Shown here in pieces: positions 45,017 through 56,161 of a stretch of DNA of 64,000 bases (position 1 is its first letter; each line of letters starts with the position of its first letter). The notes beneath the pieces are model-generated. The model saw only the letters and a list, made by a program, of their open reading frames with translations, ran no database searches and was not told the DNA's origin. Where the stretch lies: contig SRSI01000007.1 in NCBI GenBank assembly GCA_005656395.1, positions 310,001-374,000 of the forward strand, read 5' to 3'. This stretch comes from Strongyloides papillosus (taxonomy: Eukaryota; Nematoda; Chromadorea; Rhabditida; Strongyloididae). The position numbers were made by a program, and so were the translations under genes.

Positions 45017-45482
45017 TTAACAGAATTCATGGTCTTTACAAACGTCTCTTGCGGACTTTCCTTCGGTTAACATTTTCTTAATATTATCAGCGTCTTCTTC
45101 AAGTTTTTGACAAATAGCCTTTCCGTTAAGATGCTTACTGGCTATTTCAGTATCACAAATACTAGACTTTTTCTAATTTGAATAAAAATTTATTAGTAAA
45201 ATTTAAACTTACACTTCCACTATCTTTTCCGCTTTCACTATCTTTACTGGTGTCATTTTCTTTACCGCTTTCACTATCTTTAGATTTGCCACCAGTCAAG
45301 AATTTTGGTATGAATTGAGTTATCTTGCTAATTAATTTACTAAAGAATGATTGTTCTTGGGGAGCACTAGCAGTACCTTTCATTACTGCAACGATTTCTT
45401 GGCATGCGTTACATGGAAGAAGTTTCCCGTCAACAATTGTTAAAAGGAATATTATGGTTACAAAGATATGAAGAAAGTTCAT
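45017..45482 (-). CDS. Saposin-like protein with acidic Ser/Lys insertion
   Basis: Two exons: 45213-45482 and 45017-45172 (intron 40 nt), about 141 residues. Signal peptide MNFLHIFVTIIFLLTIVDG, then PCNACQEIVAVMKG (Cys 1-2). Instead of continuing as a normal saposin, it has about 55 inserted residues: a hydrophobic/basic segment (SFFSKLISKITQFIPKFLTG), then a hydrophilic repeat with SKDSESGK twice. Exon 2 restores the fold: SICDTEIA, AICQKLEEDADNIKKML, VCKDHEFC. Six cysteines in saposin order are retained. The intron falls at the same relative place as in the paralogue at 42554. Function unknown; membrane interaction is likely. Confidence 0.8.
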
Positions 45483-45643
45483 TTTTTTATTGAAATGAAA
45501 ATAACTTATTACTATTATTATTTTATACTTATATTTAGTATTTGTTTAGCTGAAATTAAATTTAGCATTGAAATTGTTATTTTTTTAGAATAAACAATTG
45601 GATGACAAACAAGCTTTTATTTATACAACATTAAAAATATTAC

Positions 45644-45962
45644 TTAACAAAAGTGGAATCTTTTACCTTTGTATTCTGGTGTTTCTTTAGCTTCAATTCC
45701 TTTAATTAATTGATCAATTTCATCAACTAAAAGAAGTCTACATATCTTATTCAAAATGTTGATTCTACTACTAACTTTATCACAAATATAGTCAGTAGCC
45801 TTAAATATAAATCCATCTAATTAAATAAAACTTTATCAATTTTTCCCTCATGATTATTCAAATATTGTTCCAACTTTTTTGCGATATCAACACACAATAT
45901 ACATTTTTAGCCAGCAGAGGCAACATTAATAAGAAAAGAAGAGACAAAATTATTGCTAACAT
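45644..45962 (-). pseudogene. Decayed saposin-like gene
   Basis: The region aligns along its length with the saposin-like gene at 42554-42888. Similar segments are KCILCVDIAKKLEQYL, NNHEGKID, ATDYICDKV and DEIDQLIKGIEAKETPE. Damage: the frame from the ATG at 45962 does not run into the saposin frame; that frame has a TAA just before the first Cys; the intron donor GTAAGT is lost (AAAGTTTTA) and the intron is shortened; and the fifth cysteine is gone (PEYKGKRFHFC against PEHICEKVKFC). It is therefore a duplicated copy that no longer encodes a working protein. Confidence 0.85.
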
Positions 45963-46272
45963 TTTTGTTTTATTTTTTAATATTTAACTTCCTTATCATT
46001 TGTAGATATAATCTCCTTTCGTGCTTTATATCCGTATTTATAAGGTAATACTCTCAAAAATGATAAGATAGTGTTTAGATGACAAAAAAAGAATTATAAA
46101 AATTTTAAAATTCGAGTACTGTAAAATTTCATTTAAATTATTTGTTGACTTTTAACAATTAATGAAAGTGACATTAAAGATGCGCAGGATAACAGTAATT
46201 CTTGGTAAGACAATCTCATGCAGTTGTTAGATGTAGATTGTTATTAATCTCTAGACTATTATTTAACTAAAA

Positions 46273-48870
46273 ATGGAAAATTTAGATGAAGATGAAATAT
46301 TTGATAATCTGGAGGTTGCCTACTACATTGAAGATGATTTTGCACATGTAAATTTCGAATTGAAAAAACTCACAAATAACGGATTTACACTTGAAAATAT
46401 ATTGAATGAAAAAGATAAATTAAAAAAACAATTGGCTATTGTTAATAAGCGTATAGCTGGAGAAATAAAAAATCATACTCAGGAATTTACTGAAGAAATG
46501 GAAAAAATATATAGTGTTAAGGACCAGGTATCATTACTACTTGAAGTTATAACTGACATAAGACAACACTTAAATGTACACAATTACCAAACACAAACTG
46601 CTCTAAAAATAGTTGCAGCTGACATGAAGAAAAAATTATTGACTAGATTGAAACGAGTTTTAGTTGAGATAAAAAAACTGCATGAGAAAATTTTTACATT
46701 AGAAGATTTAATTAATGAACATCAATTTATCCAAGCCTTAAAGTTACATGATAATATAATAATAAATATTAAAAAGAATAATTCTTTAATAATATATGGT
46801 AAAATGGAGAAACTTTTCCAAGAAGCAATGAAAAAATTAGAAAATAAATTGGAAGATGCCTTAGTTTCTATTGTATTTCAGTTTGACGACCAAAAATTAT
46901 ATCAATGTTGTTTTGCCTATAAAAGCTTATTTAAATTAGATATTTTGATTGAAAAAATTGTATCTTTTTACAAAATTGCCATTGAAACAAGTGCCAGTGA
47001 TAAAGTATACCTTGTATTGAATCGCCATTTTGACGGTATTGAAGTTGAATCTTATGAATTACTTTGTGAAAAAGTTAACTCAGAAATATTGACAGAAACA
47101 TTGATAGAACAGTGTACCTCTTTTGTACAAATATTTATTAGTTACCATGAAATGATAAAATATTGTAGGAACAATGAAACGTCTTTATTGGATGAAGATT
47201 TTTCTCATGCATTAAATGTAAAACTAAGTTCATTCTGTTATAATTTTTTCAAAATTGCAGCTAATAAAATTAATACACTTTTAGCTTGCAATGATATGTC
47301 TTATGTGAAATTTGATACCTTTCTTGATGTCGTGGAATATATTAACATTTTCAAAGATTTTGGTAAAACATATTTTGGATATAATTGTATTGAAATAACA
47401 ATGACATTAGATAAACAGATTTTAGTCTATTTTCAACGTTATCACAAAGAGAGACTAGAAGAATTAAAATTATTTCTTGAAAATGAAATGTTTGCTCCAG
47501 TTCCAGTGTCATTTCAATTTACAATTTTTGATTTACAAGAATTTCAATTTTTAAAAGAAGATAGATATTGTATCTCTAAACGTAAAGGAAATGATTGCAA
47601 TGAAAATGGTATTGGTGAAGAGATGGAATATCAATTAATTCCTGATTCATATGAAAATCCATTTATATTTAAAGAACCATCCCCTAAAAAACAGAGAGTT
47701 TTTAGTAATCTTGGTGTTGCTGAAGACATTTACAAAAGTCCAGATGTTGATGAAGATTTAAAAATTAATGCTCCTGTTTTGTGTAACACAACATTATCAT
47801 TAATGAAAATTCTCGGAAAATACATAAAAGCTTCTCTACTTTTTCCTTGTATAGCAGAGAATGTTGTTGAAAGTTTAATGGAACTTTTTTATTATCATTT
47901 ATTATTAGTTTATGATCTCTTTATATCTCATACATCATTATTAAATAATATTGATTTTGAAAAAAAATTTACCTTCAGAAATGATGATTATGTTGCTGTT
48001 AGTAGGACAATTGAAAAGATAAAAGAATCTCTAAACCCTTCTTCACCAATAAAATTTGATTCGTCTAAAGAAAATGCATTGTTTGTTGAGAATTACAATC
48101 ATACATCTACATCAGATAATTATTATTCAATTCAAGAACGTGTTGTAGCTATAGAATCTATTATTTTCATGTCAAAACAATTAGATTTAGTTCATCCAGT
48201 AATTGATTCTTTTTTTATTAATGAAGATGATACAATTTTTAAATCGAAGTTGGAATATTTTTTCACTGTATTATTACCATCACTTTCAAAATTTAAAGAT
48301 AAAGGTTTTGCTGTGATAGCATGTAATTTTATTGACTATGAAGAACTTCTTCGTCAAATAAATTCTACTAAATGGGATATCAAAGAACTTAAAAGTGAAC
48401 ATAGTTCTTATGTAGATTTCCTTCTATCAGAATTTGAAAGATTCTCGAAAATTATAAATAATTTATCATTAGCAATGCGCCTTCCAGTAAATACTAAACA
48501 TTTTATATGGAACTCAACAATAACATTAACATTTAAAATTTTAGTTCAAGGATATTGTGAATCCTCTAAAAAATGCACCAATGAGGGTCGAGCATTAATG
48601 CAATTAGATTTTCAACAACTGATTTTTAAACTTGAATCTGAAAATACCAATTGGAATCGAGATATTCCTAAACCAATAATATTTAAAAGTTATGTTGATA
48701 ACTTTATCAAAGCTTATTATCTTTCAGAAAGTTCCTTAGAACAATGGATTTCACAACATAAAGAATATTCCTCCATCCAAGTTTCACAATTTTTAACAAC
48801 AGCAAGCCATATTTCAAAAAAAGCTAAAACTAGAATTTTAAACAAGTTAATTGATTTAAATCATTCATAG
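46273..48870 (+). CDS. vps-50: VPS50 / syndetin (EARP complex subunit)
   Basis: One uninterrupted frame of 865 residues, unusual here because most neighbours have introns. The N-terminus (YYIEDDFAHVNFELKKL, then a coiled coil with LLLEVITDIRQHLNV) matches the VPS54/syndetin N-terminal domain. The middle has RYHKERLEELKLFLENE. The C-terminal domain is strongly conserved: VNAPVLCNTT-like INAPVLCNTTLSLMKILGKY, NEGRALMQLDFQQL, IKAYYLSESSLEQWI. VPS50 joins VPS51-53 in EARP, which tethers vesicles for endosome recycling and, in nematode neurons, dense-core vesicle maturation. A TCTCTAG acceptor at 46254 precedes the start. Confidence 0.92.
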   Translation: MENLDEDEIFDNLEVAYYIEDDFAHVNFELKKLTNNGFTLENILNEKDKLKKQLAIVNKRIAGEIKNHTQEFTEEMEKIYSVKDQVSLLLEVITDIRQHLNVHNYQTQTALKIVAADMKKKLLTRLKRVLVEIKKLHEKIFTLEDLINEHQFIQALKLHDNIIINIKKNNSLIIYGKMEKLFQEAMKKLENKLEDALVSIVFQFDDQKLYQCCFAYKSLFKLDILIEKIVSFYKIAIETSASDKVYLVLNRHFDGIEVESYELLCEKVNSEILTETLIEQCTSFVQIFISYHEMIKYCRNNETSLLDEDFSHALNVKLSSFCYNFFKIAANKINTLLACNDMSYVKFDTFLDVVEYINIFKDFGKTYFGYNCIEITMTLDKQILVYFQRYHKERLEELKLFLENEMFAPVPVSFQFTIFDLQEFQFLKEDRYCISKRKGNDCNENGIGEEMEYQLIPDSYENPFIFKEPSPKKQRVFSNLGVAEDIYKSPDVDEDLKINAPVLCNTTLSLMKILGKYIKASLLFPCIAENVVESLMELFYYHLLLVYDLFISHTSLLNNIDFEKKFTFRNDDYVAVSRTIEKIKESLNPSSPIKFDSSKENALFVENYNHTSTSDNYYSIQERVVAIESIIFMSKQLDLVHPVIDSFFINEDDTIFKSKLEYFFTVLLPSLSKFKDKGFAVIACNFIDYEELLRQINSTKWDIKELKSEHSSYVDFLLSEFERFSKIINNLSLAMRLPVNTKHFIWNSTITLTFKILVQGYCESSKKCTNEGRALMQLDFQQLIFKLESENTNWNRDIPKPIIFKSYVDNFIKAYYLSESSLEQWISQHKEYSSIQVSQFLTTASHISKKAKTRILNKLIDLNHS

Positions 48871-50111
48871 TCAGGGCTTTGAAGAAAATATTCCAGATGA
48901 ATTTTTAATTTAAATTATCCTAAACCAAATATTCTTAAAAGCAAATTTTCACTTTTACCAATTTGCTATTCACTTAAATAAAAAATGTAGGCGAAAAATT
49001 TATTTAACACATTTAAAAAAAAAGATATTTAACATAAATAAGTCTTTTAATTCTTATATTATTATGTTGTATTGATTATCTATTAATAAAATTTATTAAA
49101 CCAAAAAGATGCATATATCCTGTACTAAGTACAATTCTATTAAGGATAGATATACACTGCTCTCATCCAAAAAATAAATGAAGTGAGCGTACACTTTACG
49201 ATTTTAACAAATCTAACAAGACATTACCTTCATGTCTAGGATAAAAGTAGGCATCTTTTATAAAAGCAATTGTAATTACTAATAGTGATATAGATTGAAA
49301 ACTAGACAACAAACCGAGAGGGTAGATGGTAGTCTTTTTAAAAATTTTTGCCATACGCGATGTATAACGCGTGAAATTAATAAAGTAAAAAAATTAAAAT
49401 TTTTAACATTGAAATAAAAATATCTATATAAATATAAAATTATATAAATATCTACAAGAAAAATAATAATTCACGGAAAATGGGAGAATTTTTCATAAAT
49501 ATCCATAATATAACTCAATTTTTTTCTATTATGATAACAAACAAAAACAGTAATTCATAATTCTCCGGTTTAGTTTGAAAATTTCTATAAGTTTTATTGG
49601 ATAATATTGAATTAATTCATATAAATTTCTTATTTTAATTTTTTTAATATAAAAATTATGTGTCAAAAATCACAAGTTGTGGCAAACTGCCAAATATTCA
49701 TAGATTAATGTTTCTTTTCTTTTTTAAAAATATCGTTAATATTATACTATTGTACTTTGAATCTTTTACTAACATATAAGTACTTTAAAATCAAATGCTT
49801 TTTTAATTGCTTTAATGTATAAATTATGCGGTAAAAATTAGTAGTTGCGGCAAGATGGATTAAAAGCCATGACCACCGCCCCTTTTCTCAGCACATCTCT
49901 TAAAATGTAATAACTAGGTCATATGGGCGGGGAATTTTAGTAGTTGAAAGATATTACAACAAGATATAAACATAACTAACTTTTAAAAAGCATCATTCTA
50001 CTCTTTTTAGAAACCTATTCTAACCGTTAGTTAATCAATAATTAACGAAAATTAAAACTAGCAATAGTCGAAATAAATTTTGATTATTACGTTGTAAAAT
50101 ATTACTTTAAT
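48871..50111. other. Intergenic DNA before the minisatellite
   Basis: No gene. Two diverged copies of a short block lie at about 49656-49690 (AAATTATGTGTCAAAAATC) and 49822-49855 (AAATTATGCGGTAAAAATT), each ending in a GTTGYGGCAA motif. At 49870-49935 are GC-rich blocks CCGCCCC and GGGCGGGG that could pair. Confidence 0.4.
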
Positions 50112-51390
50112 AAGTAATTTATCATAACATTTTTCAATACTGAAAAATGAAATTGACCGATTACTCAACCAAGTAATCTATTAAACATTCTTCAGAAATG
50201 AAGAATAAATTTGTTCGGTTACTCCATTAAGTAATCTATTTAACATTCTTCAGAAATGAAAGATAAATTTGTTCGGTTACTCCATCAAGTAAACAAGAGA
50301 TACATCTTTCAATATTGAAAGATAATTTTAACGGATTACTCCACTAAGTAATCTATTTAACATTCTTCAGAAATGAAGGATAATTTTAACGGATTACTCT
50401 ATCAAGTAATCTATTGAACATTCTTCAGAAGTGAAGGATAAATTTGTTCGGTTTCTCCACCAAGTAATCTATTTAACATTCTTCAGAAATGAAGGATAAT
50501 TTTAACGGATTACTCTATCAAGTAATCTATTGAACATTCTTCAGAAGTGAAGGATAAATTTGTTCAGTTACTCCATCAAGTAATCTATTAAACATTCTTC
50601 AGAAATGAAGAATAAATTTGTTCGGTTATTCCATTAAGTAATCTATTTAACATTCTTCAGAAATGAAGGATAAATTTGTTCGGTTACTCCATCAAGTAAA
50701 CAAGAGATACATCTTTCAATATTGAAAGATAATTTTAACGGATTACTCCACTAAGTAATCTATTTAACATTCTTCAGAAATGAAGGATAATTTTAACGGA
50801 TTACTCTATCAAGTAATCTATTGAACATTCTTCAGAAGTGAAGGATAAATTTGTTCGGTTTCTCCACCAAGTAATCTATTGAACATTCTCCAAAAATGAA
50901 GGATAAATTTGTTCGGTTACTCCATCAAGTAATCTATTTAACATTCTCCAAAAATGAAGGATAAATTTGTTCGGTTACTCCACCAAGTAATCTATTTAAC
51001 ATTCTTCAGAAATGAAGGATAATTTTAACGGATTACTCTATCAAGTAATCTATTGAACATTCTTCAGAAGTGAAGGATAAATTTGTTCGGTTTCTCCACC
51101 AAGTAATCTATTGAACATTCTCCAAAAATGAAGGATAAATTTGTTCGGTTACTCCATCAAGTAATCTATTGAACATTCTTCAGAAGTGAAGGATAAATTT
51201 GTTCAGTTACTCCATCAAGTAATCTATTAAACATTCTTCAGAAATGAAGAATAAATTTGTTCGGTTACTCCATTAAGTAATCTATTTAACATTCTTCAGA
51301 AATGAAGGATAATTTTGATCAATTACCTTATCAAGTAATTCATAAAACGTTTTTTAATTATGAAAAATAGCATTATTTAATTACTATATC
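50112..51390. repeat. 58-bp minisatellite, about 22 units
   Basis: Tandem units of about 58 bp. A typical unit runs AGTAATCTATTTAACATTC, TTCAGAAATGAAGGATAAAT, TTGTTCGGTTACTCCATCA. Variation is ordered: unit types differ by TTCGGTTACTCC against ACGGATTACTC. One special unit (AACAAGAGATACATCTTTC...) occurs at about 50291 and again at 50698, 407 bp apart, that is 7 units, so there is higher-order duplication. Each unit carries a short palindrome such as CTTCAGAAATGAAG or TCTTTCAATATTGAAAGA. The end units are more diverged than the middle ones. Confidence 0.95.
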
Positions 51391-51420
51391 TTTTGTAATA
51401 AATTACAATACTCTTATTGA

Positions 51421-51965
51421 AAACAATAAGAAAGAATAAATTTTGTTAATCAACAAATTGAAAACGCATTAAAAAGTGATAACACCAAAATTTTTAAGGC
51501 TGCTTATAAGGCTTCCAAATGAAGATGGTTAAACCAACAAAAAGAGTTGCTCCGTAATTCAGAAATTAAAATACCAGGTAAAAATACTTTAATCTAAGTT
51601 TAAACAATTTAATTTTAGAAAATGTTGAACATCTTCTACATTAGTAGCGATCCAACTTATATTGAACAGATTAAATGGGAGGGCAGTAATAGTCACAAAA
51701 GATTGAAAGAAATAACTACCTTGATATTTGATCAATTATGAAAACATGGGCATCTCAAATCTTATGTTAAAAAAAGCATTCTGAATTTATCAAATGGAAA
51801 CGGATCTTGGTTGCATAATAGCAAACATCAGAAAGGAAGTAGAATATAATATTACTCTAAATATTTCATGGAATGACTTGGAAAGACAATCGCAGAGACA
51901 GAAACTTTACTAAATGCATTGGAAGGAAAAAGAAAAATCAAGTAATGTGTATAAAATTTGATGCA
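51421..51965 (+). pseudogene. Remnant of an unidentified gene
   Basis: Translation gives protein-like stretches broken by stops: INFVNQQIENALKSDNTKIF, RWLNQQKELLRNSEIKI, then across a possible intron (GTAAAAATAC...TTTTAG) KMLNIFYISSDPTYIEQI and LSNGNGSWLHNSKHQKG. At least three in-frame stops separate them. I do not recognise the family. Confidence 0.35.
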
Positions 51966-52139
51966 AATGGAAAAACGTTAATATCTACATGTTAGAAATC
52001 ATACAAACAATGGTTGTTAAAACATTATCTTTTATTTAATATCTCATTTAATTTTATATCCTAATTATCATAATTTTTTCTCATGAAATTATACAAAACC
52101 TAGGAAAATGACTATTTTCAATATTATCTTTATTGTTAG

Positions 52140-52790
52140 CTACTTCTAGGAAATTCTTTTTTATATATTAAGCTATCAGATTTGAATGAACAATTCACTT
52201 CAAAATTATATATTGTCTTTTGTATATTATCATATTATTGTATTATCCATCTTTATATTTCAGGTGTTGAGTCATCAACCTTAATTCTAATGATTTTTCT
52301 ATTTTTGTCATAAGCTTACTAATCTAACAATTGTAGAATTTCTTAATATGTTTCATTGTATTATCTTTTACTTTATCATTTCAAATTTTTGTCATGCTTT
52401 TTTTTATATCGTTATATTTGAACTATCTATCTTTATATTTCAGATGTTTAGTTATCCATTTTATTCTAACTATTATCTTGTTTTTGCCAAAAGCTCTTTG
52501 ATCTGATAACTGTAAGATTTCCAAATATAGTGAAATATTTAGTTTATATCTTATTTTTATTGTGGAATATTGTAGATTGTTACATTGTTTTTCATCTTAG
52601 CTATTGTGAATCAAGCGTAAAGCTTGATATTTTAGTTTTTCATCATCTAAATGTAACGATTTTTAGGGTATAAATACCCACAAAATTTTTATTGTAATCA
52701 ATTTATTTTTTCTTTTCTCCACATCGTGTCTGTCTAATAAAATATTATTCTAACCTATCTTGGCGTTCCAATTAGAGAGTAGGGCTCCAG
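52140..52790 (+). repeat. Diverged duplication ending in an LTR-like segment
   Basis: Blocks at about 52205-52340 and 52385-52525 are diverged direct copies (shared TTATATTTCAG followed by GTTGAGTCATC or GTTTAGTTATC, then TTATTCTAA). Further on, 52670-52770 has GGGTATAAATACCC (TATA-like), AATAAAAT (poly-A signal) and TTGGCGTTCCAATTAGAG, which resembles a TGGCG-type primer-binding site like that of the element at 9530. It may be the remains of a retrotransposon LTR and leader. Confidence 0.35.
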
Positions 52791-53125
52791 AACATACATT
52801 TTTTCTATATGTTTAATTATATAGTCTTTTTACTTTAAAAGGTTTTAGCTATAGTTAATTTAATTTATTTGTAATCTGTTGTAAATTTCCTATATCTTTT
52901 GTATTTAATAAATTTTACCTTTTATCACATGCATCAATTCACTTAAAATAAATCTTAAATTTTTTTACCGATTCAAAAAGATAATAGATAGACGAAAATA
53001 ATAATACATCTAATGAAAATATAATATCTAAAAGTGAAAATAATAATAATATGGCTAACAAAAATTACAAATCTTTACTACAGAGTGGTAATAAAAAAAA
53101 TTTAATTATTATATTAATAGCATAA

Positions 53126-53692
53126 AAAGATACTATTAAAGACAGTAAAGTTGTACCATATAATCGACAGCTTCATATACCGAGACACCCTGAAAGCAGA
53201 ATTCTACAGATTAAAGCACTTAATTTTGGAAGTTTTGTAGATATTCTTTGTAAAAAAATTCTAGAGCTAGTAATGAATACCAGATTGAATAAATTAATAG
53301 CAATTTGCTTACTAATGATTATGATACATTCTGCAGAAAGGAAATTATTACAAGGATACAAATGGACAAATTGTGATGCTCCCAGAATTTCAATTTTTTT
53401 CGGATTACATGATGAATATTTAAAATCAGTTACTTTACAATATGTATCATTGGTACCTGTTAATGAGGACTACACACCAAATATAATAGGTGAAATGATA
53501 ATCGATATGGATATCAATGATAATTTAATAATGGAATAGATTACATCAATTTCTCTTGAACCTAAGGAGCATATACATCAAAATAAAGTAATAAAATATT
53601 TTGATAATGTTCTAAATCTAGTAACTCTATCTAATGATTTAGAATACTTAATAAAATATAGTGATGATAATGTTGCTTTATTAAAAAAATAA
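53126..53692 (+). pseudogene. Unidentified coding remnant with one in-frame stop
   Basis: The frame is open from 53126 to 53536, has a TAG at 53537-53539, and continues in the same frame to a TAA at 53690-53692. It would give about 188 codons in all. Text includes YNRQLHIPRHPESRILQI, SFVDILCKKILELV, KWTNCDAPRISIFFGLHDEY and HIHQNKVIKYFDNVLNLV. The ATG at 53273 is internal to the conserved-looking part and is probably not a true start. The family is not recognised; the position between other decayed segments suggests a transposon-related or duplicated gene remnant. Confidence 0.4.
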
Positions 53693-54139
53693 GAAAAAAA
53701 TACTCATTGAACATTTTTTTACATATTGCATGCTTCCCTATTTTTTTACTAACAAGAATTTTTTACATTTATTTATCTTCACATACTTTTATTAAAATTT
53801 AAAAAAACTTTGCTATATAAGTTCTTTTGTAACTTGTTACAATAAATATAATTTAGAATACATTATATCAATTTAGCTTAATTATTACTATGACATTACC
53901 TTTCTCCATAAATATTTAACTGAAATTTGTATTTATTTAGTGTAATTAACCCCTTTTTTAATTATTTTATTGTGTTTGTACGAAACTATTATCATCTGCG
54001 TACACTTTTTTATACTTCACATGAAATTTTATATTCACTCTTGTATTACCTTTTATTACCTATTTTTTATTGTATTATACATATATTTAAACAGTCATTC
54101 TCTATCTTATCAACAAGAAAATTTATGAAACTCCGATTC

Positions 54140-54640
54140 ACGACATGAAAGATAGTTTGGTAATCACATCTGAAGATGTTCTTCATTAAACACCATTACA
54201 GATGAGATGAATGATGCTGCGGATCGTGCGAATAAGAAGGAAATGGCGGACTTATTTGATATTTGAAAAAAACTAAGTGAAATATCAAACAAATTTGCCA
54301 GTAAAAAAAAAGATAATATACAAGCTCAACATAAAGTGTCTAAAAAATTTGGATAATTCGAGAGTAAAGCAACTGAAGAACTCGTAGAAGTTGAATATAG
54401 AGCAGTTAAGGAACAAAAACAAGCTTAAAGTGAAATTTGAAAAACTTATAGCTGCACCATTAAACGAAGAAATCATTCATTTCATTGAGAACAATTGTCT
54501 AAACTTTCTGAAATTATCCCCAGTTTATCGAGAAATGAAAAAGAAAGCTAATGATATTAATGACACAACAATCAGGAAACTTTATATTCTTATTAATGGA
54601 ACACATACAAACTTTTATACTTTTCATATATTCTTTTAAA
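54140..54640 (+). pseudogene. Decayed helical-protein gene with several stops
   Basis: In one frame the translation reads ITDEMNDAADRANKKEMADL, KKLSEISNKFASKKKD, QHKVSKKFG, FESKATEELVEVEYRAVKEQ, each separated by a stop codon; downstream text (LSKLSEIIPSLSRNEKES) follows in the same frame. The charged, helical pattern resembles small secreted nematode helix-rich proteins (for example DUF148 or fatty-acid-binding types), but I cannot assign it. Confidence 0.45.
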
Positions 54641-56120
54641 AATAAGTTAAAGTTTAAAACGGGGATGTGAACCGTAGATATTGTGTTGGACTCAATACAT
54701 ACTAATACATATCAATATGAACATTCCCATGAAATCATGAATTAAAAAAAGAAGGAATATAGATTCAATTAACAGACATTCGATTAGTTATCATGACAAA
54801 GAATAAATAGCTAAATTCATGCTTTTTAAATATTTTATTTTTGTCGTTGTATTTTTACTTTTTTGCTAAATGAAAGTTTCACTAAAACTTCTTGTTATTC
54901 TTCAAATAATTGGAAGATTCTTTAGGTCTCCAAGGATTTACCAGGATTACAATACATAATGTATAATTTTTTCTTGTTTAAAATTGTTTTTATAAAAAAC
55001 AGGAAACCTAAACATGTCGATTTTACGCATATATTTTATATAAAAATGGGTACATTTGGTAGCATTTTGTAGCCAATAGTTTTACCCATTTGATATATAC
55101 ATTTTAGATTATTTTTATGTATATTTAAGATCATTTTGTATACACATTCTATTGCGTTTTGGATACACAAAACGAGATAAAATGTAAGCTGTAGTCTACC
55201 CCATTTTGCATGAACGGTTATTTTAACATCACCTGCAGCCAGTAAAATTTTGAAGATGATTAGTCTAACCAAAATGCTAAATTTTTGTACAAAGCATATA
55301 AAGTAAATAAAGAAAACCTGTGATATATACACCGTTCTGAAGTTGTCATAAAATTGTTATCCAAAGTATCCTCTTACTAGCAAAACTATATTTTAATCTT
55401 AGATATGTATTTAAATAGTAATATATTTCATTTATTGTATTTATTTTAGCAACTTTTATTTCAAGTATACTTCTAATAAATTTATTTTAGTATTATTGTA
55501 AATATATATCAAATAATAAAATCTAATGATCTTGATTTACTTTGAATAGCCAATTATCTATCCTATTGCATTTGAAGCTTAATTTGTCTCTAATATAATT
55601 CTAACCAAAACATATATGGTCTGTCTAAAATTGAAGAATTTCGCAATAACTTTAAGAGAATTGAATATATTTAAGGCTAATTTAGTTGATAATTACTAAT
55701 TTTTATGGTTGTTTTATTAGAGATATAACACTAAATAAGAAATATTTGTTGAAAAATATTTTAAATAAAAATTTTGTATTTAAATAATTTTATTAATAAT
55801 CATTTTTTTTATTAACAAGCAGTATAAATTGGAAATAATTGAAAAATAAATAATTACACAATAATCTTCTTAAATATAATTAAATTTATGAAATTAAAAA
55901 AAATTTGGACTAATAAAAATAATTTTTTAATATAAATATTGCTTCTTATATTTTTAAAACATTTTCTTTCGAAACACATAACATTATTACAATTATGTTG
56001 TTCAAAATTAATATTATATTAGTACTTTTAAGATGCTATTAATAAATAAAAGCATTTAATTGCATTTTCAACAATAACTTCATGTTAATAAAAAAATGAC
56101 GCAATTTCTAGAGTATACTA
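54641..56120. other. AT-rich intergenic region
   Basis: No gene recognised. A patch at 55030-55260 has repeated short motifs (TTTGGTAGCATTTTG, CATTTTGTATACACATTCTA, ACCCCATTTTGCAT), probably an old simple duplication. Confidence 0.35.
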
Positions 56121-56126
56121 TATAAA
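56121..56126 (+). promoter_or_regulatory. TATA box of the cystatin-like gene
   Basis: TATAAA in the context ACTATATAAAGCTC lies 41 bp upstream of the start at 56162, leaving room for only a short leader. Confidence 0.55.
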
Positions 56127-56161
56127 GCTCTAAAATCTTATCGTTTTCACCAAAAAATAAA

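Noticed and set aside
49870..49935. Long hairpin from CCGCCCC and GGGCGGGG blocks
   Set aside because: The complementary blocks and the ATGACC/GGTCAT blocks are not in an order that gives one continuous stem.
50112..51390. CRISPR-like array
   Set aside because: Units are contiguous with no unique spacers, and the genome is eukaryotic; it is a minisatellite.
55036..55332. 98-codon minus-strand frame
   Set aside because: Covers a patch of short degenerate repeats; composition not protein-like.
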